This document shows, piece by piece, positions 9,035 to 17,860 of a stretch of 64,000 nt of DNA. The DNA comes from Vibrio pacinii DSM 19139 (GTDB lineage: Bacteria > Pseudomonadota > Gammaproteobacteria > Enterobacterales > Vibrionaceae): the NCBI RefSeq assembly GCF_000711795.1, contig NZ_KL543977.1:62001-126000 (forward strand), given 5' to 3'. The translations under genes and the position numbers were made by a program. Every line of letters begins with the position of its first letter. Within the stretch, counting starts at the first letter, position 1. Under the pieces are notes generated by a model. It was not told the DNA's origin. It saw nothing but the letters and a program-made list of their open reading frames with translations, and did not search any database.

Positions 9035-10420
9035 TCACTTGCGACGCCAGATAGTTCCTTCTGCGCCGTCTTCTAACACAATACCCATCTCGTTAAGCTT
9101 ATCTCGTGCCATATCTGCGTTGGCCCAATCTTTAGCGGCGCGACTATCGTTACGCAGCTTGATTAACGCTTCAATTTCAGCAACTTCATCATCATCGCCC
9201 ACAGCACCTTGAAGGAAGACTTCCGGCTGTTGATGAAGAATACCAATCACATCGGCAAGTTCACGCATTAATGCTCCCAGAGAGCTCGCTTGATCTATTT
9301 TTTCACCTTTGAGACGGTTAATATCACGGGCCATATCAAACAGTACTGAGTAGGCCTCCGGTGTATTAAAATCATCATTCATCGCGGCAATAAAGCGCTC
9401 AATATATTCTTCACCACCCGCCGCAGCAGGTACGCTCAGGTCAAGACCACGCAACGACGTGTATAAACGCTCAAGTGATGCACGCGCCTGATTAAGGTTC
9501 TCTTCGCTATAGTTCAACTGACTACGGTAGTGGCCCGACATAAGGAAATAACGTACCGTCTCAGCATCGTAGTGGCCTAATACATCACGAATGGTAAAGA
9601 AGTTACCTAATGACTTAGACATCTTTTCTTTGTCGACCATCACCATGCCGCTGTGCATCCAAGTATTTACATATTGGGTGCCGTGCGCGCAGCAAGATTG
9701 AGCAATTTCATTTTCATGGTGCGGGAACTGCAGATCAGAACCACCGCCATGAATATCAAAATGGTTGCCAAGGATTGATGAGTTCATTGCTGAACACTCA
9801 ATGTGCCAGCCTGGACGACCAGGTCCCCAAGGTGATTCCCAAGTTGGTTCGCCTGGCTTCGACATTTTCCATAAAACAAAATCTAGAGGGCTGCGTTTCG
9901 CGCTTTCGACATCAACGCGAGCGCCCGCTTGCAGTTGGTCAAGGTCTTGCTTAGATAACTTGCCATACTCGTCAAACTTTCGAACTTCGAACATGACGTC
10001 GCCGTTACTCGCAACGTAAGCGAAACCACGCTCAATTAACTTTTCGACCAGCTCTACAATTTCAGCAATAAATTCCGTTGCACGGGGTTCTATATCAGGA
10101 CGCTTCATATTGAGCGCATCAAAATCGGTATGCATTTCGCCGATAAGACGTTCAGTCAAGGAGTCACAAGACTCACCATTTTCGTTTGCTCTCTTGATGA
10201 TCTTATCGTCAATATCCGTAATGTTACGCACAAAGGTCAAGTCGTAGCCTAGGTAGCGTAAGTAACGTGAAACGACATCAAAAGAGACGAAAGTACGGCC
10301 ATGACCAATATGACAGAGATCATAGATGGTTACCCCACACACATACATGCCAACTTTGCCAGCATTGATTGGTTTGAATTCCTCTTTCTGTCTTGTGAGT
10401 GTGTTATATATCTTTAACAT
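9035..10420 (-). CDS. cysS: Cysteinyl-tRNA synthetase
   Basis: Class I aminoacyl-tRNA synthetase charging tRNA-Cys. 461 residues, the same as E. coli CysS. MYVCGVTIYDLCHIGHGRTF contains the HIGH signature, with the zinc cysteine in YVCG. The other zinc ligands fall in IECSAM and HHENEIAQS, and EKMSKSLGNFF is the KMSKS loop. The C-terminal anticodon-binding part ends in GTIWRRK. Divergent from ppiB. Cytoplasmic and essential. Confidence 0.98.
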   Translation of the reverse strand: MLKIYNTLTRQKEEFKPINAGKVGMYVCGVTIYDLCHIGHGRTFVSFDVVSRYLRYLGYDLTFVRNITDIDDKIIKRANENGESCDSLTERLIGEMHTDFDALNMKRPDIEPRATEFIAEIVELVEKLIERGFAYVASNGDVMFEVRKFDEYGKLSKQDLDQLQAGARVDVESAKRSPLDFVLWKMSKPGEPTWESPWGPGRPGWHIECSAMNSSILGNHFDIHGGGSDLQFPHHENEIAQSCCAHGTQYVNTWMHSGMVMVDKEKMSKSLGNFFTIRDVLGHYDAETVRYFLMSGHYRSQLNYSEENLNQARASLERLYTSLRGLDLSVPAAAGGEEYIERFIAAMNDDFNTPEAYSVLFDMARDINRLKGEKIDQASSLGALMRELADVIGILHQQPEVFLQGAVGDDDEVAEIEALIKLRNDSRAAKDWANADMARDKLNEMGIVLEDGAEGTIWRRK

Positions 10421-10621
10421 GATCTCTTTCTAATTTTCGAGTGATACAAATGGTCGACCAGTATATCAAGTCACGCCCTGTTAGGTAATCCCTCAAACGC
10501 TCAAAAACCCATCAAGGACACCGATACCTAGGTCTCAAGACGTGCTTTTGACGTATTAATGTCGCCAAAGTTGAGCTAGAATCTTGGGCTCAAGTTAAAA
10601 ACATCTGTAAAGGAAACAATC

Positions 10622-11116
10622 ATGATCACCCTTCACACTAATTTTGGTGACATCAAAATTCAGCTCAACGATGAAAAAGCACCAGAAACTAGCGCAAACT
10701 TCCTTCAGTACTGCCGTGATGGTTTCTACGACAACACTCTTTTCCACCGTGTTATCGATGGTTTCATGATTCAAGGTGGTGGTATGGAGTCTGGCCTTCG
10801 TGAAAAACCGACTCGCGCAGCAATTAAGAACGAAGCAAACAACGGCCTAAGCAATAAAATCGGCACGTTGGCGATGGCACGTACCATGGAACCGCATTCA
10901 GCAAGCTCTCAATTCTTCATCAACGTTAACAACAACACTTTCCTAGATTTTCGTAGTGAAAGCCTAGACGGATGGGGTTACTGTGTCTTCGCTGAAGTCG
11001 TTGAAGGCATGGATATCGTCAACAAGATCAAAGGCGTGAGCACTGGCTCATCAGGCATGCATCAAGACGTACCACTCGAAGATGTAATGATCACTGGCAC
11101 GACTATCGAAGAATAA
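10622..11116 (+). CDS. ppiB: Peptidyl-prolyl cis-trans isomerase B (cyclophilin)
   Basis: Cytoplasmic cyclophilin that speeds proline isomerisation during folding. 164 residues, the size of E. coli PpiB. There is no signal peptide, which separates it from periplasmic PpiA. Cyclophilin motifs are present: FHRVIDGFMIQGGG with the catalytic Arg, MARTMEPHSASSQFFIN, and the GWGYCVFAEVVEGMDIV region. AAGGAAA precedes the ATG by six bases. Its terminator lies before lpxH, so co-transcription with lpxH would need read-through; E. coli keeps the same cysS-ppiB-lpxH order. Confidence 0.97.
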   Translation: MITLHTNFGDIKIQLNDEKAPETSANFLQYCRDGFYDNTLFHRVIDGFMIQGGGMESGLREKPTRAAIKNEANNGLSNKIGTLAMARTMEPHSASSQFFINVNNNTFLDFRSESLDGWGYCVFAEVVEGMDIVNKIKGVSTGSSGMHQDVPLEDVMITGTTIEE

Positions 11117-11124
11117 TAAAGAAT

Positions 11125-11150
11125 AACAGAGCGCCTAGTGCGCTCTGTTT
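11125..11150 (+). terminator. Intrinsic terminator of ppiB
   Basis: Stem ACAGAGCGC / GCGCTCTGT with a 5-nt loop followed by TTTGT. It leaves only about 10 bp before the lpxH start. Confidence 0.8.
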
Positions 11151-11159
11151 GTATTGACT

Positions 11160-11888
11160 ATGACCACATTATTTATATCTGATCTTCACCTCTCTCCCGC
11201 GACCCCAGCAACCACCGATTGCTTTGTTCGATTTATGCGCCAAGAAGCCATCCATGCTGAAGCATTATATGTGCTCGGGGATCTGTTTGAGTTCTGGATT
11301 GGCGATGACGACCGATCTGAATTTGCCGAACAAATTAGAGCCGAGTTTAAAACCTTGACCGACAGCGGTGTTGCTTGTTTCTTTACCCAGGGTAACCGCG
11401 ATTTTCTGGTTGGCAAACGTTTTAGCCGCCAAACAGGCGTGACGCTACTGGGCGACGAAACCGTTATCGACCTCTACGGAAGAAAAGCCTTAGTATTGCA
11501 TGGTGACACCTTATGCACCCGAGATGTCAAATACCTCGAATACCGCAAAAAGGTTCATCAACCTTGGCTACAATGGTTGTTTAATCGTATTCCGATGCGT
11601 TATAAGAAAAAAATTGTCAGTAAGATACAGTCAGATATCAAAACCGATAAACAAACTAAGTCGCTCGACATCATGGATGTGACACAGAGCGAAGTAGAAC
11701 ACGTCATGCAAGCCTATAATGTCTACCTAATGATCCATGGCCATACGCATCGGCCTAACGTTCACACATTCGAGTCAGACCAAACCATCTGCACCAGAAT
11801 TGTGTTAGGTGATTGGTATACACAGGGCTCAGTGTTAACATTCGATAAAAATGATTTCGAGTTACAGCAAAGACCTTTTTCAGGATAA
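11160..11888 (+). CDS. lpxH: UDP-2,3-diacylglucosamine hydrolase
   Basis: Cuts UDP-2,3-diacylglucosamine to lipid X in lipid A synthesis, at the inner face of the cytoplasmic membrane. The calcineurin-like metal motifs are all present: ISDLHLS, LGDLFEFWIGDD, QGNRDFLVG, LHGDTLCT and IHGHTHRP, the LpxH-type pattern. 242 residues from the ATG at 11160, giving MTTLFISDLHL, which aligns with E. coli LpxH (240). An in-frame TTG at 11154 would add two residues but overlaps the terminator tail of ppiB. No clear ribosome-binding site is visible for either. Confidence 0.96.
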   Translation: MTTLFISDLHLSPATPATTDCFVRFMRQEAIHAEALYVLGDLFEFWIGDDDRSEFAEQIRAEFKTLTDSGVACFFTQGNRDFLVGKRFSRQTGVTLLGDETVIDLYGRKALVLHGDTLCTRDVKYLEYRKKVHQPWLQWLFNRIPMRYKKKIVSKIQSDIKTDKQTKSLDIMDVTQSEVEHVMQAYNVYLMIHGHTHRPNVHTFESDQTICTRIVLGDWYTQGSVLTFDKNDFELQQRPFSG

Positions 11889-11971
11889 GCGCAGTTTTTA
11901 TGCATAATGTCGCCGTCCAATGATTTGGGCAGTCAAACGCATAAATGATTCATACGGAGCAGGTTATTACC

Positions 11972-13189
11972 TTGAAATACTCATACGTCGCAAGACAACC
12001 TATTTTAGATATCAATAAGCAAACGGTTGGCTATGAGCTTCTCTTTAGGGATGGACCACAAAACACGTTTCCAGAAATTGATCCAGAACAGGCAACAAGT
12101 CGCTTGTTGTCTGACCATTTTCTCTCTACTCACTACGATACCTTGGGCGACAAACTTGGCTTTGTTAACTTTCCCTATCAAAGCTTAATCAATCGAGTCC
12201 CGACTCTGTTTCCAATGGATAATTTAGTCGTCGAAGTGCTTGAAGACTGCCCGCCGACTACAGAATTACTTGATGCGATCAAAGAGATGACCGCCCTTGG
12301 CTATAAAATCGCATTGGATGATTTTATTCCAAGCAAAGAGTGGCGAGCATTTCTTCCTTATATCTCAATAATTAAGTTCGATATACGCCAAGTTCCCATC
12401 GAGAAAGCACGCATTTTTATGCTGCGTTTAAGTGGTAGCAATATCGAATTTCTTGCTGAAAAAGTTGAGACTTACCAAGAGTTCGAATTGGCAAAAGACG
12501 CAGGATTTGATTATTTTCAAGGTTACTTTTTTAGCAAACCCGAGATGATCACACGTAAATCGCTTGAGCCTTCATTCATGACGGTCATTCAGCTTCTCAC
12601 GGAAATAGCCAAACAAGACATGGATTTTGCGGCAATTGAGTCTTTGATTAGCACTGATGTCACCCTATCGTATAAGCTGCTCAGTTTTGTCAACTCGTCA
12701 TCTATTGTCATGACTAAGATTCATTCATTCAAGCAGGCGCTTATCTACTTGGGTGAAGACAAATTGCGTAAATTTATCTCGTTAGTTGCACTCGCTTCTA
12801 GCCAAGACAGCAAACCCGATTATCTCTATCGGCTATCAATTCAGCGTGCGCGTTATTGCGAACTTGTTGTCTCTCGGCTAGAGACCAAATTTGAGTCTGG
12901 TCAAGCGTTTCTAACCGGAATGTTCTCATTGCTCGACAGCCTACTTGATCGCCCTCTTGAACAAATCGTCAGCCAAATATCAATTGACGAATCAATCAAG
13001 CTTGCCATTACCAACAACGAAGGCACTCTGGGCGATATTCTTTCACTAACCAAAGCCTACGAACAGGCACAGTGGGACGATGTAAATCACTACTGTGACA
13101 AGATCGGCATTGACCAGAGCACATTAAGTGAGTGCTACGATGAATCGGTGAAATGGACCGCTGATATTCTGTCTGTCAAAACAAACTAA
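11972..13189 (+). CDS. EAL-HDOD signalling protein (degenerate EAL, YuxH family)
   Basis: 405 residues from a TTG at 11972, preceded by GGAGCAGG and giving the family-typical N-terminus MKYSYVARQPILD. An in-frame ATG at 11945 adds nine residues but has no ribosome-binding site. The first half is an EAL-like domain: the signature reads YELLFRDG in place of EALLR, the metal loop reads LDDFIPS instead of DDFGTG, and EKVETYQEF and YFQGYFFSKP follow. The second half is an HDOD domain (around LISTDVTLSYKLLSFVNS and the following helices). The missing catalytic residues argue against phosphodiesterase activity; a c-di-GMP-linked protein-interaction role is likely but inferred. HDOD relatives in Vibrio affect motility and biofilm. 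Confidence 0.85.
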   Translation: MKYSYVARQPILDINKQTVGYELLFRDGPQNTFPEIDPEQATSRLLSDHFLSTHYDTLGDKLGFVNFPYQSLINRVPTLFPMDNLVVEVLEDCPPTTELLDAIKEMTALGYKIALDDFIPSKEWRAFLPYISIIKFDIRQVPIEKARIFMLRLSGSNIEFLAEKVETYQEFELAKDAGFDYFQGYFFSKPEMITRKSLEPSFMTVIQLLTEIAKQDMDFAAIESLISTDVTLSYKLLSFVNSSSIVMTKIHSFKQALIYLGEDKLRKFISLVALASSQDSKPDYLYRLSIQRARYCELVVSRLETKFESGQAFLTGMFSLLDSLLDRPLEQIVSQISIDESIKLAITNNEGTLGDILSLTKAYEQAQWDDVNHYCDKIGIDQSTLSECYDESVKWTADILSVKTN

Positions 13190-13200
13190 TTGGAGTCGGT

Positions 13201-13710
13201 ATGAATTCCTGCCCTTGTGGAAAGCCAAGCGCCTATGAACAGTGCTGTGGTCGCGTGCACAATGATATCACTCAAGCCCACACCCCAGAAACATTGATGC
13301 GTGCCCGCTACTGTGCGCATGTCAAAGGGTTGGTCGATTTTGTCGTCAACACATACCATCCTAGCTGCCAAGCACAAGCACAGCGCAGCGAAATCGCCGA
13401 GTCAATTGACAGCGATTGGACACGCTTAGAAGTTATTTGCAGCGAAGATGGCAGCCACATCGATGAAGGTTTTGTTACCTTTAAAGCCTTTTTCCGCCAA
13501 GAGGGCGACGAGTATTGCCTACAAGAGCGTTCTCGCTTTGTGCGGGAGAATGGCCAATGGCTGTATATCGATGGAACCTTCCCTTCGGAAAGTGACACTG
13601 TACGCGACATTGATGCTAGGTTAAATGAATCAATAAGCAGTATTAAGCTTGGTCGAAATGATCCATGTTTGTGCGGCAGCGGCAAAAAATTCAAAAAGTG
13701 CTGTGGGTAA
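13201..13710 (+). CDS. ychJ: YchJ family SEC-C motif protein (UPF0225)
   Basis: 169 residues (E. coli YchJ is 152). SEC-C zinc motifs stand at both ends: CPCGKPSAYEQCCGR at the N-terminus and GRNDPCLCGSGKKFKKCCG at the C-terminus. The middle is the NTF2-like UPF0225 domain, starting at the conserved TPETLMRARYCAHV and including ESIDSDWTRLEV and RSRFVRENGQWLYIDG. SEC-C motifs bind zinc and are best known from the SecA tail; the role of YchJ itself is not established. TTGGAG precedes the ATG. It follows the EAL-HDOD gene by 11 bp and may share its transcript, and it ends in a clear terminator. Confidence 0.92.
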   Translation: MNSCPCGKPSAYEQCCGRVHNDITQAHTPETLMRARYCAHVKGLVDFVVNTYHPSCQAQAQRSEIAESIDSDWTRLEVICSEDGSHIDEGFVTFKAFFRQEGDEYCLQERSRFVRENGQWLYIDGTFPSESDTVRDIDARLNESISSIKLGRNDPCLCGSGKKFKKCCG

Positions 13711-13732
13711 CATCTTAGCTAACACCGCTATA

Positions 13733-13761
13733 GCAAAAGGCAAGGTTTCCCTTGCCTTTGT
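13733..13761 (+). terminator. Intrinsic terminator of ychJ
   Basis: Perfect stem AAGGCAAGG / CCTTGCCTT with a short T/C loop, followed by TTGTGATTT. Confidence 0.8.
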
Positions 13762-13787
13762 GATTTATTGATCTTCGTTAAAGCGAT

Positions 13788-14072
13788 TCACTCTTGATTT
13801 GGGTTGACTCGCACAATGTCATCCTGCCCTTGCTGAAACTGCCTTTTCAGCTCCGCTTTAGATTTAAAACTGATTTCTCCACCCTGAGCAACTGTCATAT
13901 GTTGAGCTTCTGCATTATGCTTAGATTGATACAACATCACAGCTTGCATACAAGTGCCTCGCTGCTGCTCAGAAAGTAGAGTACCCTCGGGCCACTTACC
14001 AGTTTCTACTGCAAATAGTAGACGCTCATAAGCCTCAGGTGTGATGGCATTAATTAACTGCTCTGCGTCCAT
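13788..14072 (-). CDS. yeaC: YeaC family protein (DUF1315)
   Basis: 94 residues from the ATG at 14072, with MDAEQLINAITPEAYERL aligning with the start of E. coli YeaC (90 residues). The longer frame, starting 20 codons upstream, has an N-terminus unlike the family and is probably not translated. Conserved blocks are AVETGKWPEGT, the MLYQSKHN stretch, and QHMTVAQGGEI. Small, soluble, of unknown function. The order yeaC-msrB-gapA-yeaD is as in E. coli, here with an extra lipoprotein gene inserted between yeaC and msrB. Confidence 0.88.
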   Translation of the reverse strand: MDAEQLINAITPEAYERLLFAVETGKWPEGTLLSEQQRGTCMQAVMLYQSKHNAEAQHMTVAQGGEISFKSKAELKRQFQQGQDDIVRVNPNQE

Positions 14073-14177
14073 GTTATGTCCTATAAATCGACTAAAGTAA
14101 GCAAACACTACCGGGCTAGCAGAACGAGTCAAGACACCTGCAATGATTAAGTGTAACGGATCACAAGCAACGATAGT

Positions 14178-15008
14178 ATGAAGATAACCAACGCGCTAAC
14201 ACTCTTGGGATCGAGCCTCCTGCTTACAGGGTGCTTCGAAGGAAACAAGAACACTGAACAATTATGCAATGACAACCCAGCCTTGCAATGCGAGCGACTC
14301 AACATTGACGATGGTCAGTGCCGCGTTCCTCGCACGGATCTTATATGGCATCGTTTTGAAGTATTAAAAAACCCAACAGACACTAACCAAATAAAAGAAT
14401 ACCTGCTACTAGCCGACTATCGAAAGTGTCTCGGGCTCGCCGCACAAATTCAACCACTCGATCAAACCAATTTGAAACAACGTCGCTTCAATGCACTGGT
14501 CAATTCTGGTGAAGACTTAGAACACATAGTCACTAAATTACAACAGTCTTCATCTCCGAACGCACTTTACTTTTTGTGGAGTCAAATTGGGGATGATCAA
14601 GCACGGCGACGCTTCTTGCAACTCGAAGGATCTCCCGCACTAGAAAGCGCGGAAATGCAATATGCCCTGGCGACTTTTTACACTAGCCGTGATCAGGGAA
14701 AGACACGCCAACTATTATTTCATGCCCTTGAGTTGACCAAGGGTAACAATATCAATACCGAAATATTTAAGTCTCTGGCCAGTACCACGTACCGACTTAA
14801 CTTGAAGGAAGAAGCGTACATATGGACACGTATTGCCGAATCGTTCAATGTACCGATCGCGTCTCAAAGTGAATTACAATTGCTGTACGGATTTGAGCCC
14901 AGCATTTATGACCAACTTGACGACATCGCCGAGCAAATCGAAGATTCCATCCGTGCTGGCGCTTTCAACTCAGAACAAATTCCCAAATTTGCAAGCGCCA
15001 AACGGTAA
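14178..15008 (+). CDS. DUF2989 family lipoprotein
   Basis: 276 residues. The N-terminus MKITNALTLLGSSLLLTGC is a lipoprotein signal with the lipobox LLTGC and the modified cysteine at 19. Residue +2 is Phe rather than Asp, which suggests sorting to the outer membrane. The body is helical and resembles TPR/Sel1-type repeats (KEYLLLADYRKCLGLAA, SAEMQYALATFYTSRD, TYRLNLKEEAYIWTRIAESF). It matches what I know of DUF2989, found in Vibrio and relatives; no function is assigned. It is divergent from yeaC across about 105 bp and convergent with msrB over a hairpin. Confidence 0.8.
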   Translation: MKITNALTLLGSSLLLTGCFEGNKNTEQLCNDNPALQCERLNIDDGQCRVPRTDLIWHRFEVLKNPTDTNQIKEYLLLADYRKCLGLAAQIQPLDQTNLKQRRFNALVNSGEDLEHIVTKLQQSSSPNALYFLWSQIGDDQARRRFLQLEGSPALESAEMQYALATFYTSRDQGKTRQLLFHALELTKGNNINTEIFKSLASTTYRLNLKEEAYIWTRIAESFNVPIASQSELQLLYGFEPSIYDQLDDIAEQIEDSIRAGAFNSEQIPKFASAKR

Positions 15009-15027
15009 AGTGAAAGGATAAAACAAT

Positions 15028-15055
15028 CAGCGGTGGTTAAATCACCGCTTTTTTA
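15028..15055 (+). terminator. Terminator of the DUF2989 lipoprotein gene
   Basis: Stem AGCGGTG / CACCGCT with a 7-nt loop followed by six T. It lies between convergent genes; the T tract favours the plus-strand transcript. Confidence 0.85.
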
Positions 15056-15457
15056 TCAATTGTTGAAAATTAACGACACTGAGTTAACACAGTAACGCTC
15101 ACCTGTTGTTTGCGGTCCATCATTAAAAATGTGACCTAGGTGGCTGTCACATGTGGCACAACGTATCTCAGTTCTCACCATTCCGTGACTCACATCTTCT
15201 AAATAGCGAATAGCCTCTTTATTGATAGGGGCATCAAAGCTTGGCCAACCACATCCAGAGTCATACTTATTATCAGAGATAAACAGTGGTGCTTCACAGC
15301 AAGTGCAGTAATACACTCCCGTCTCTTTATTATGCAGTAACGTCCCAGAAAATGGTGCTTCAGTACCCTGCTCTCGGCACACTCGGTACTGTTCATCAGA
15401 TAGCTTTTCACGCCAGTATTCATCAGGCTTAGTGACTTTCTCTACCTTATGTTTCAA
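15056..15457 (-). CDS. msrB: Peptide-methionine (R)-S-oxide reductase
   Basis: Reduces methionine-R-sulfoxide in proteins using thioredoxin. The zinc site consists of two CxxC pairs (CTCC and CATC). The catalytic region near the C-terminus reads GERYCVNSVSLIF, and KYDSGCGWPSFDAP and HLGHIFNDGP are family hallmarks. I place the start at a TTG at 15457 (133 residues), because CGGAG lies ten bases upstream of it. Another in-frame TTG at 15481 would put that site inside the coding region. No ATG is available near either. Divergent from gapA. Confidence 0.93.
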   Translation of the reverse strand: MKHKVEKVTKPDEYWREKLSDEQYRVCREQGTEAPFSGTLLHNKETGVYYCTCCEAPLFISDNKYDSGCGWPSFDAPINKEAIRYLEDVSHGMVRTEIRCATCDSHLGHIFNDGPQTTGERYCVNSVSLIFNN

Positions 15458-15792
15458 AACGTTATTTCTCCGTATTCTCAATTTTAATCATGATTTTTTT
15501 TTCGAAAAACTTGCGAATATCAACCTTTGTAGCACATACTTTGAAACCATAAAAGGATGTTCAAACTTTCAGCACTGCTGTCAACATCTAAACTATTTTA
15601 CGTCAACTGGTTTAGGAAGAAACTAGCAATCCGTTCAAAAGTTGACCATTTGCGACTAATTGTGAAAAAAAGCGTCACTTTTTTTTGACTTTAAACAAGT
15701 TAAGTCCGATTATCAGTTGCAGATTTTGACTGGATTCTGTAATTTTACTACCAGTTATCTTTAATCAGAAATTAAGTTGTGGAGCAACTATA
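15458..15792. other. Divergent control region msrB / gapA
   Basis: About 335 bp, strongly AT-rich with several A and T tracts. It contains the gapA promoter described separately and presumably the msrB promoter. No further coding sequence is supported. Confidence 0.5.
15685..15713 (+). promoter_or_regulatory. Putative sigma-70 promoter of gapA
   Basis: TTGACT (-35, 15685-15690) and GATTAT (-10, 15708-15713) with a 17-bp spacer, about 75 bp upstream of the gapA start. The -35 is preceded by a T tract. A second TTGACT at 15726 lacks a good -10. Confidence 0.5.
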
Positions 15793-16788
15793 ATGACTAT
15801 CAAAGTAGGTATTAACGGTTTTGGCCGTATCGGTCGTTTCGTATTTCGTGCAGCGCAAGAGCGCAACGATATCGAAGTAGTAGGTATTAACGATCTTATC
15901 GACGTTGAGTACATGGCATACATGCTTAAGTACGATTCAACTCACGGCCGTTTCAACGGTACTGTTGAAGTTGAAGGCGGTAACCTAATCGTTAACGGCA
16001 AAACTGTACGTGTAACTGCAGAGCGTAACCCTGAAGATCTTAAGTGGGATGCAATCGACGTTGACGTTGTTGCTGAAGCAACTGGTCTTTTCCTAACAGA
16101 TGAGACTGCACGTAAGCACATCACAGCTGGCGCTAAAAAAGTTGTTCTAACTGGCCCTTCTAAAGACGCGACTCCAATGTTCGTTATGGGCGTAAACGAC
16201 GCAACTTACGCAGGTCAAGACATCGTTTCTAACGCTTCTTGTACTACTAACTGTCTAGCACCTGTTGCTAAAGTTCTTAACGACAAGTTCGGTATCGAAT
16301 CTGGTCTTATGACAACAGTTCACGCTACTACAGCAACTCAAAAAACTGTAGATGGCCCTTCTGCTAAAGACTGGCGCGGTGGCCGTGGTGCTTCTCAAAA
16401 CATCATCCCATCATCAACTGGTGCTGCTAAAGCAGTAGGCGTTGTTCTTCCAGAACTAAACGGCAAACTAACTGGTATGGCTTTCCGCGTACCAACAGCT
16501 AACGTTTCTGTTGTTGACCTAACAGTTAACCTTAAGACTGCTGCATCTTACGAAGCTATCTGTGCTGCGATGAAAGAAGCGTCTGAAGGCGAGCTTAAAG
16601 GTGTTCTAGGTTACACTGAAGACCAAGTTGTATCACAAGATTTCATCGGTGAAGTTCAAACTTCAGTATTCGATGCTAAAGCTGGTGTTGCTCTAACTGA
16701 CAAATTCGTTAAAGTTGTATCTTGGTACGACAACGAAATCGGTTACTCAAACAAAGTTCTAGACCTAATCGCTCACATCTCTAAGTAA
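15793..16788 (+). CDS. gapA: Glyceraldehyde-3-phosphate dehydrogenase
   Basis: Glycolytic enzyme converting glyceraldehyde-3-phosphate to 1,3-bisphosphoglycerate with NAD. 331 residues, as E. coli GapA. The Rossmann start is KVGINGFGRIGRFVFRAA. The catalytic Cys is at 150 in SNASCTTNCLAP, and the base His is at 177 in TTVHATTATQ. The C-terminus has SWYDNEIGYSNKV. Codon use is extremely biased (GTT, GCT, AAC, CGT), typical of one of the most highly expressed genes. GTGGAGCAAC precedes the ATG, and a good terminator follows. Confidence 0.99.
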   Translation: MTIKVGINGFGRIGRFVFRAAQERNDIEVVGINDLIDVEYMAYMLKYDSTHGRFNGTVEVEGGNLIVNGKTVRVTAERNPEDLKWDAIDVDVVAEATGLFLTDETARKHITAGAKKVVLTGPSKDATPMFVMGVNDATYAGQDIVSNASCTTNCLAPVAKVLNDKFGIESGLMTTVHATTATQKTVDGPSAKDWRGGRGASQNIIPSSTGAAKAVGVVLPELNGKLTGMAFRVPTANVSVVDLTVNLKTAASYEAICAAMKEASEGELKGVLGYTEDQVVSQDFIGEVQTSVFDAKAGVALTDKFVKVVSWYDNEIGYSNKVLDLIAHISK

Positions 16789-16826
16789 TCATTACTTTAA
16801 GATAAGCGTTTAGCGCAGAATATCGT

Positions 16827-16856
16827 AAAGGCGGCTCTCGAGTCGCCTTTTTTGTA
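16827..16856 (+). terminator. Intrinsic terminator of gapA
   Basis: AAAGGCG / CGCCTTT stem with an inner CTC/GAG pairing and a run of six T. Confidence 0.88.
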
Positions 16857-16975
16857 CCTGTTCTATTGCTCACTGGCAAAAATATCCTGAGCTAGATTTG
16901 ATTCAATTGGAAGCGCTTCATATAAGAAGTGAAACCCTGTCTAATTGAATACAATTTATTTTTGAGGGACATGCG

Positions 16976-17860
16976 ATGAACCTGAACCAATTACCGGCAT
17001 TAACGGTACTGTCTGATAACGTCACGATCGTCGAACAAGACAAAGTAAAAATCGTCCGAATCATCCACAATAAAGCATCTGCTGGTATCGCTCTTCATGG
17101 CGGTCACGTGGTGTCATTCAAACCTGAAGGTCAAGACGATCTGATTTGGATGAGTGAGCAAGCCAAATTTGATGGAAAAACAGCATTACGCGGTGGTATT
17201 CCAATATGTTGGCCATGGTTTGGCCGTCTTGCCGCCCCTGCTCACGGCTTTGCGCGCACTTCGCAATGGACACTGATCGAACATCGTGAAAGTGATAACG
17301 GCGTTATCGTTGAGCTTGGTTTGATGCCTTCTGAAGAGACTCTTTCGGTGTGGCCACACCTCTTTTCTGCTCGACTCTTGGTCGAAGTCAGTGAAGAGCT
17401 CACAGTGACTCTAAATGTACAAAATACCGATCAAACACCTTGGACATTTTCCGGCGCGCTGCATACCTACCTTAACCTCGGTGATATTACCCAAGCACAA
17501 ACCACAGGTATGGGATCTCAATATATCGATAGCCTAAAAGGTGGCGGGATTTTCCAAGGTGATGATGTACTTCAGCTTACCGACACCATTGATCGTGTTT
17601 ACACTCAGCCGCAAGCGAACATTATCGTTAAAGATCCCGTGTTAGGTCGCTCTATGGTTGTCAAGAATCAAGGTCACAACTCGGCGGTACTTTGGAACCC
17701 ATGGTCCGAAGGCGCACAAAGCATGGGTGATATGGCCGATAATGGCTATCAAACCTTTCTCTGCGTTGAATCAACATTGCACGCGGCCACATTAGAGCAA
17801 GGAAAAACGCTGCAACCTGGCGAAACTCATCAGTTGGTCACCACCATCTCAAGTAAGTAG
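16976..17860 (+). CDS. yeaD: D-hexose-6-phosphate mutarotase (YeaD)
   Basis: Interconverts alpha and beta anomers of glucose-6-phosphate and related sugars, feeding glycolysis. 294 residues, the normal length. It has the aldose-1-epimerase fold with YeaD-type motifs: GGIPICWPWFGR near residues 79-90, APAHGFARTSQWTL with the catalytic His, ALHTYLNLGDI, and the C-terminal LCVESTLHAA region. The same gene follows gapA in E. coli. GAGGGAC precedes the ATG. The sequence beyond it becomes AT-rich, so yeaD marks the left border of the accessory segment. Confidence 0.93.
   Translation: MNLNQLPALTVLSDNVTIVEQDKVKIVRIIHNKASAGIALHGGHVVSFKPEGQDDLIWMSEQAKFDGKTALRGGIPICWPWFGRLAAPAHGFARTSQWTLIEHRESDNGVIVELGLMPSEETLSVWPHLFSARLLVEVSEELTVTLNVQNTDQTPWTFSGALHTYLNLGDITQAQTTGMGSQYIDSLKGGGIFQGDDVLQLTDTIDRVYTQPQANIIVKDPVLGRSMVVKNQGHNSAVLWNPWSEGAQSMGDMADNGYQTFLCVESTLHAATLEQGKTLQPGETHQLVTTISSK

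Noticed and set aside
14073..14132. Longer yeaC start
   Set aside because: The 20 extra residues do not match the family N-terminus and overlap the probable promoter facing the DUF2989 gene.
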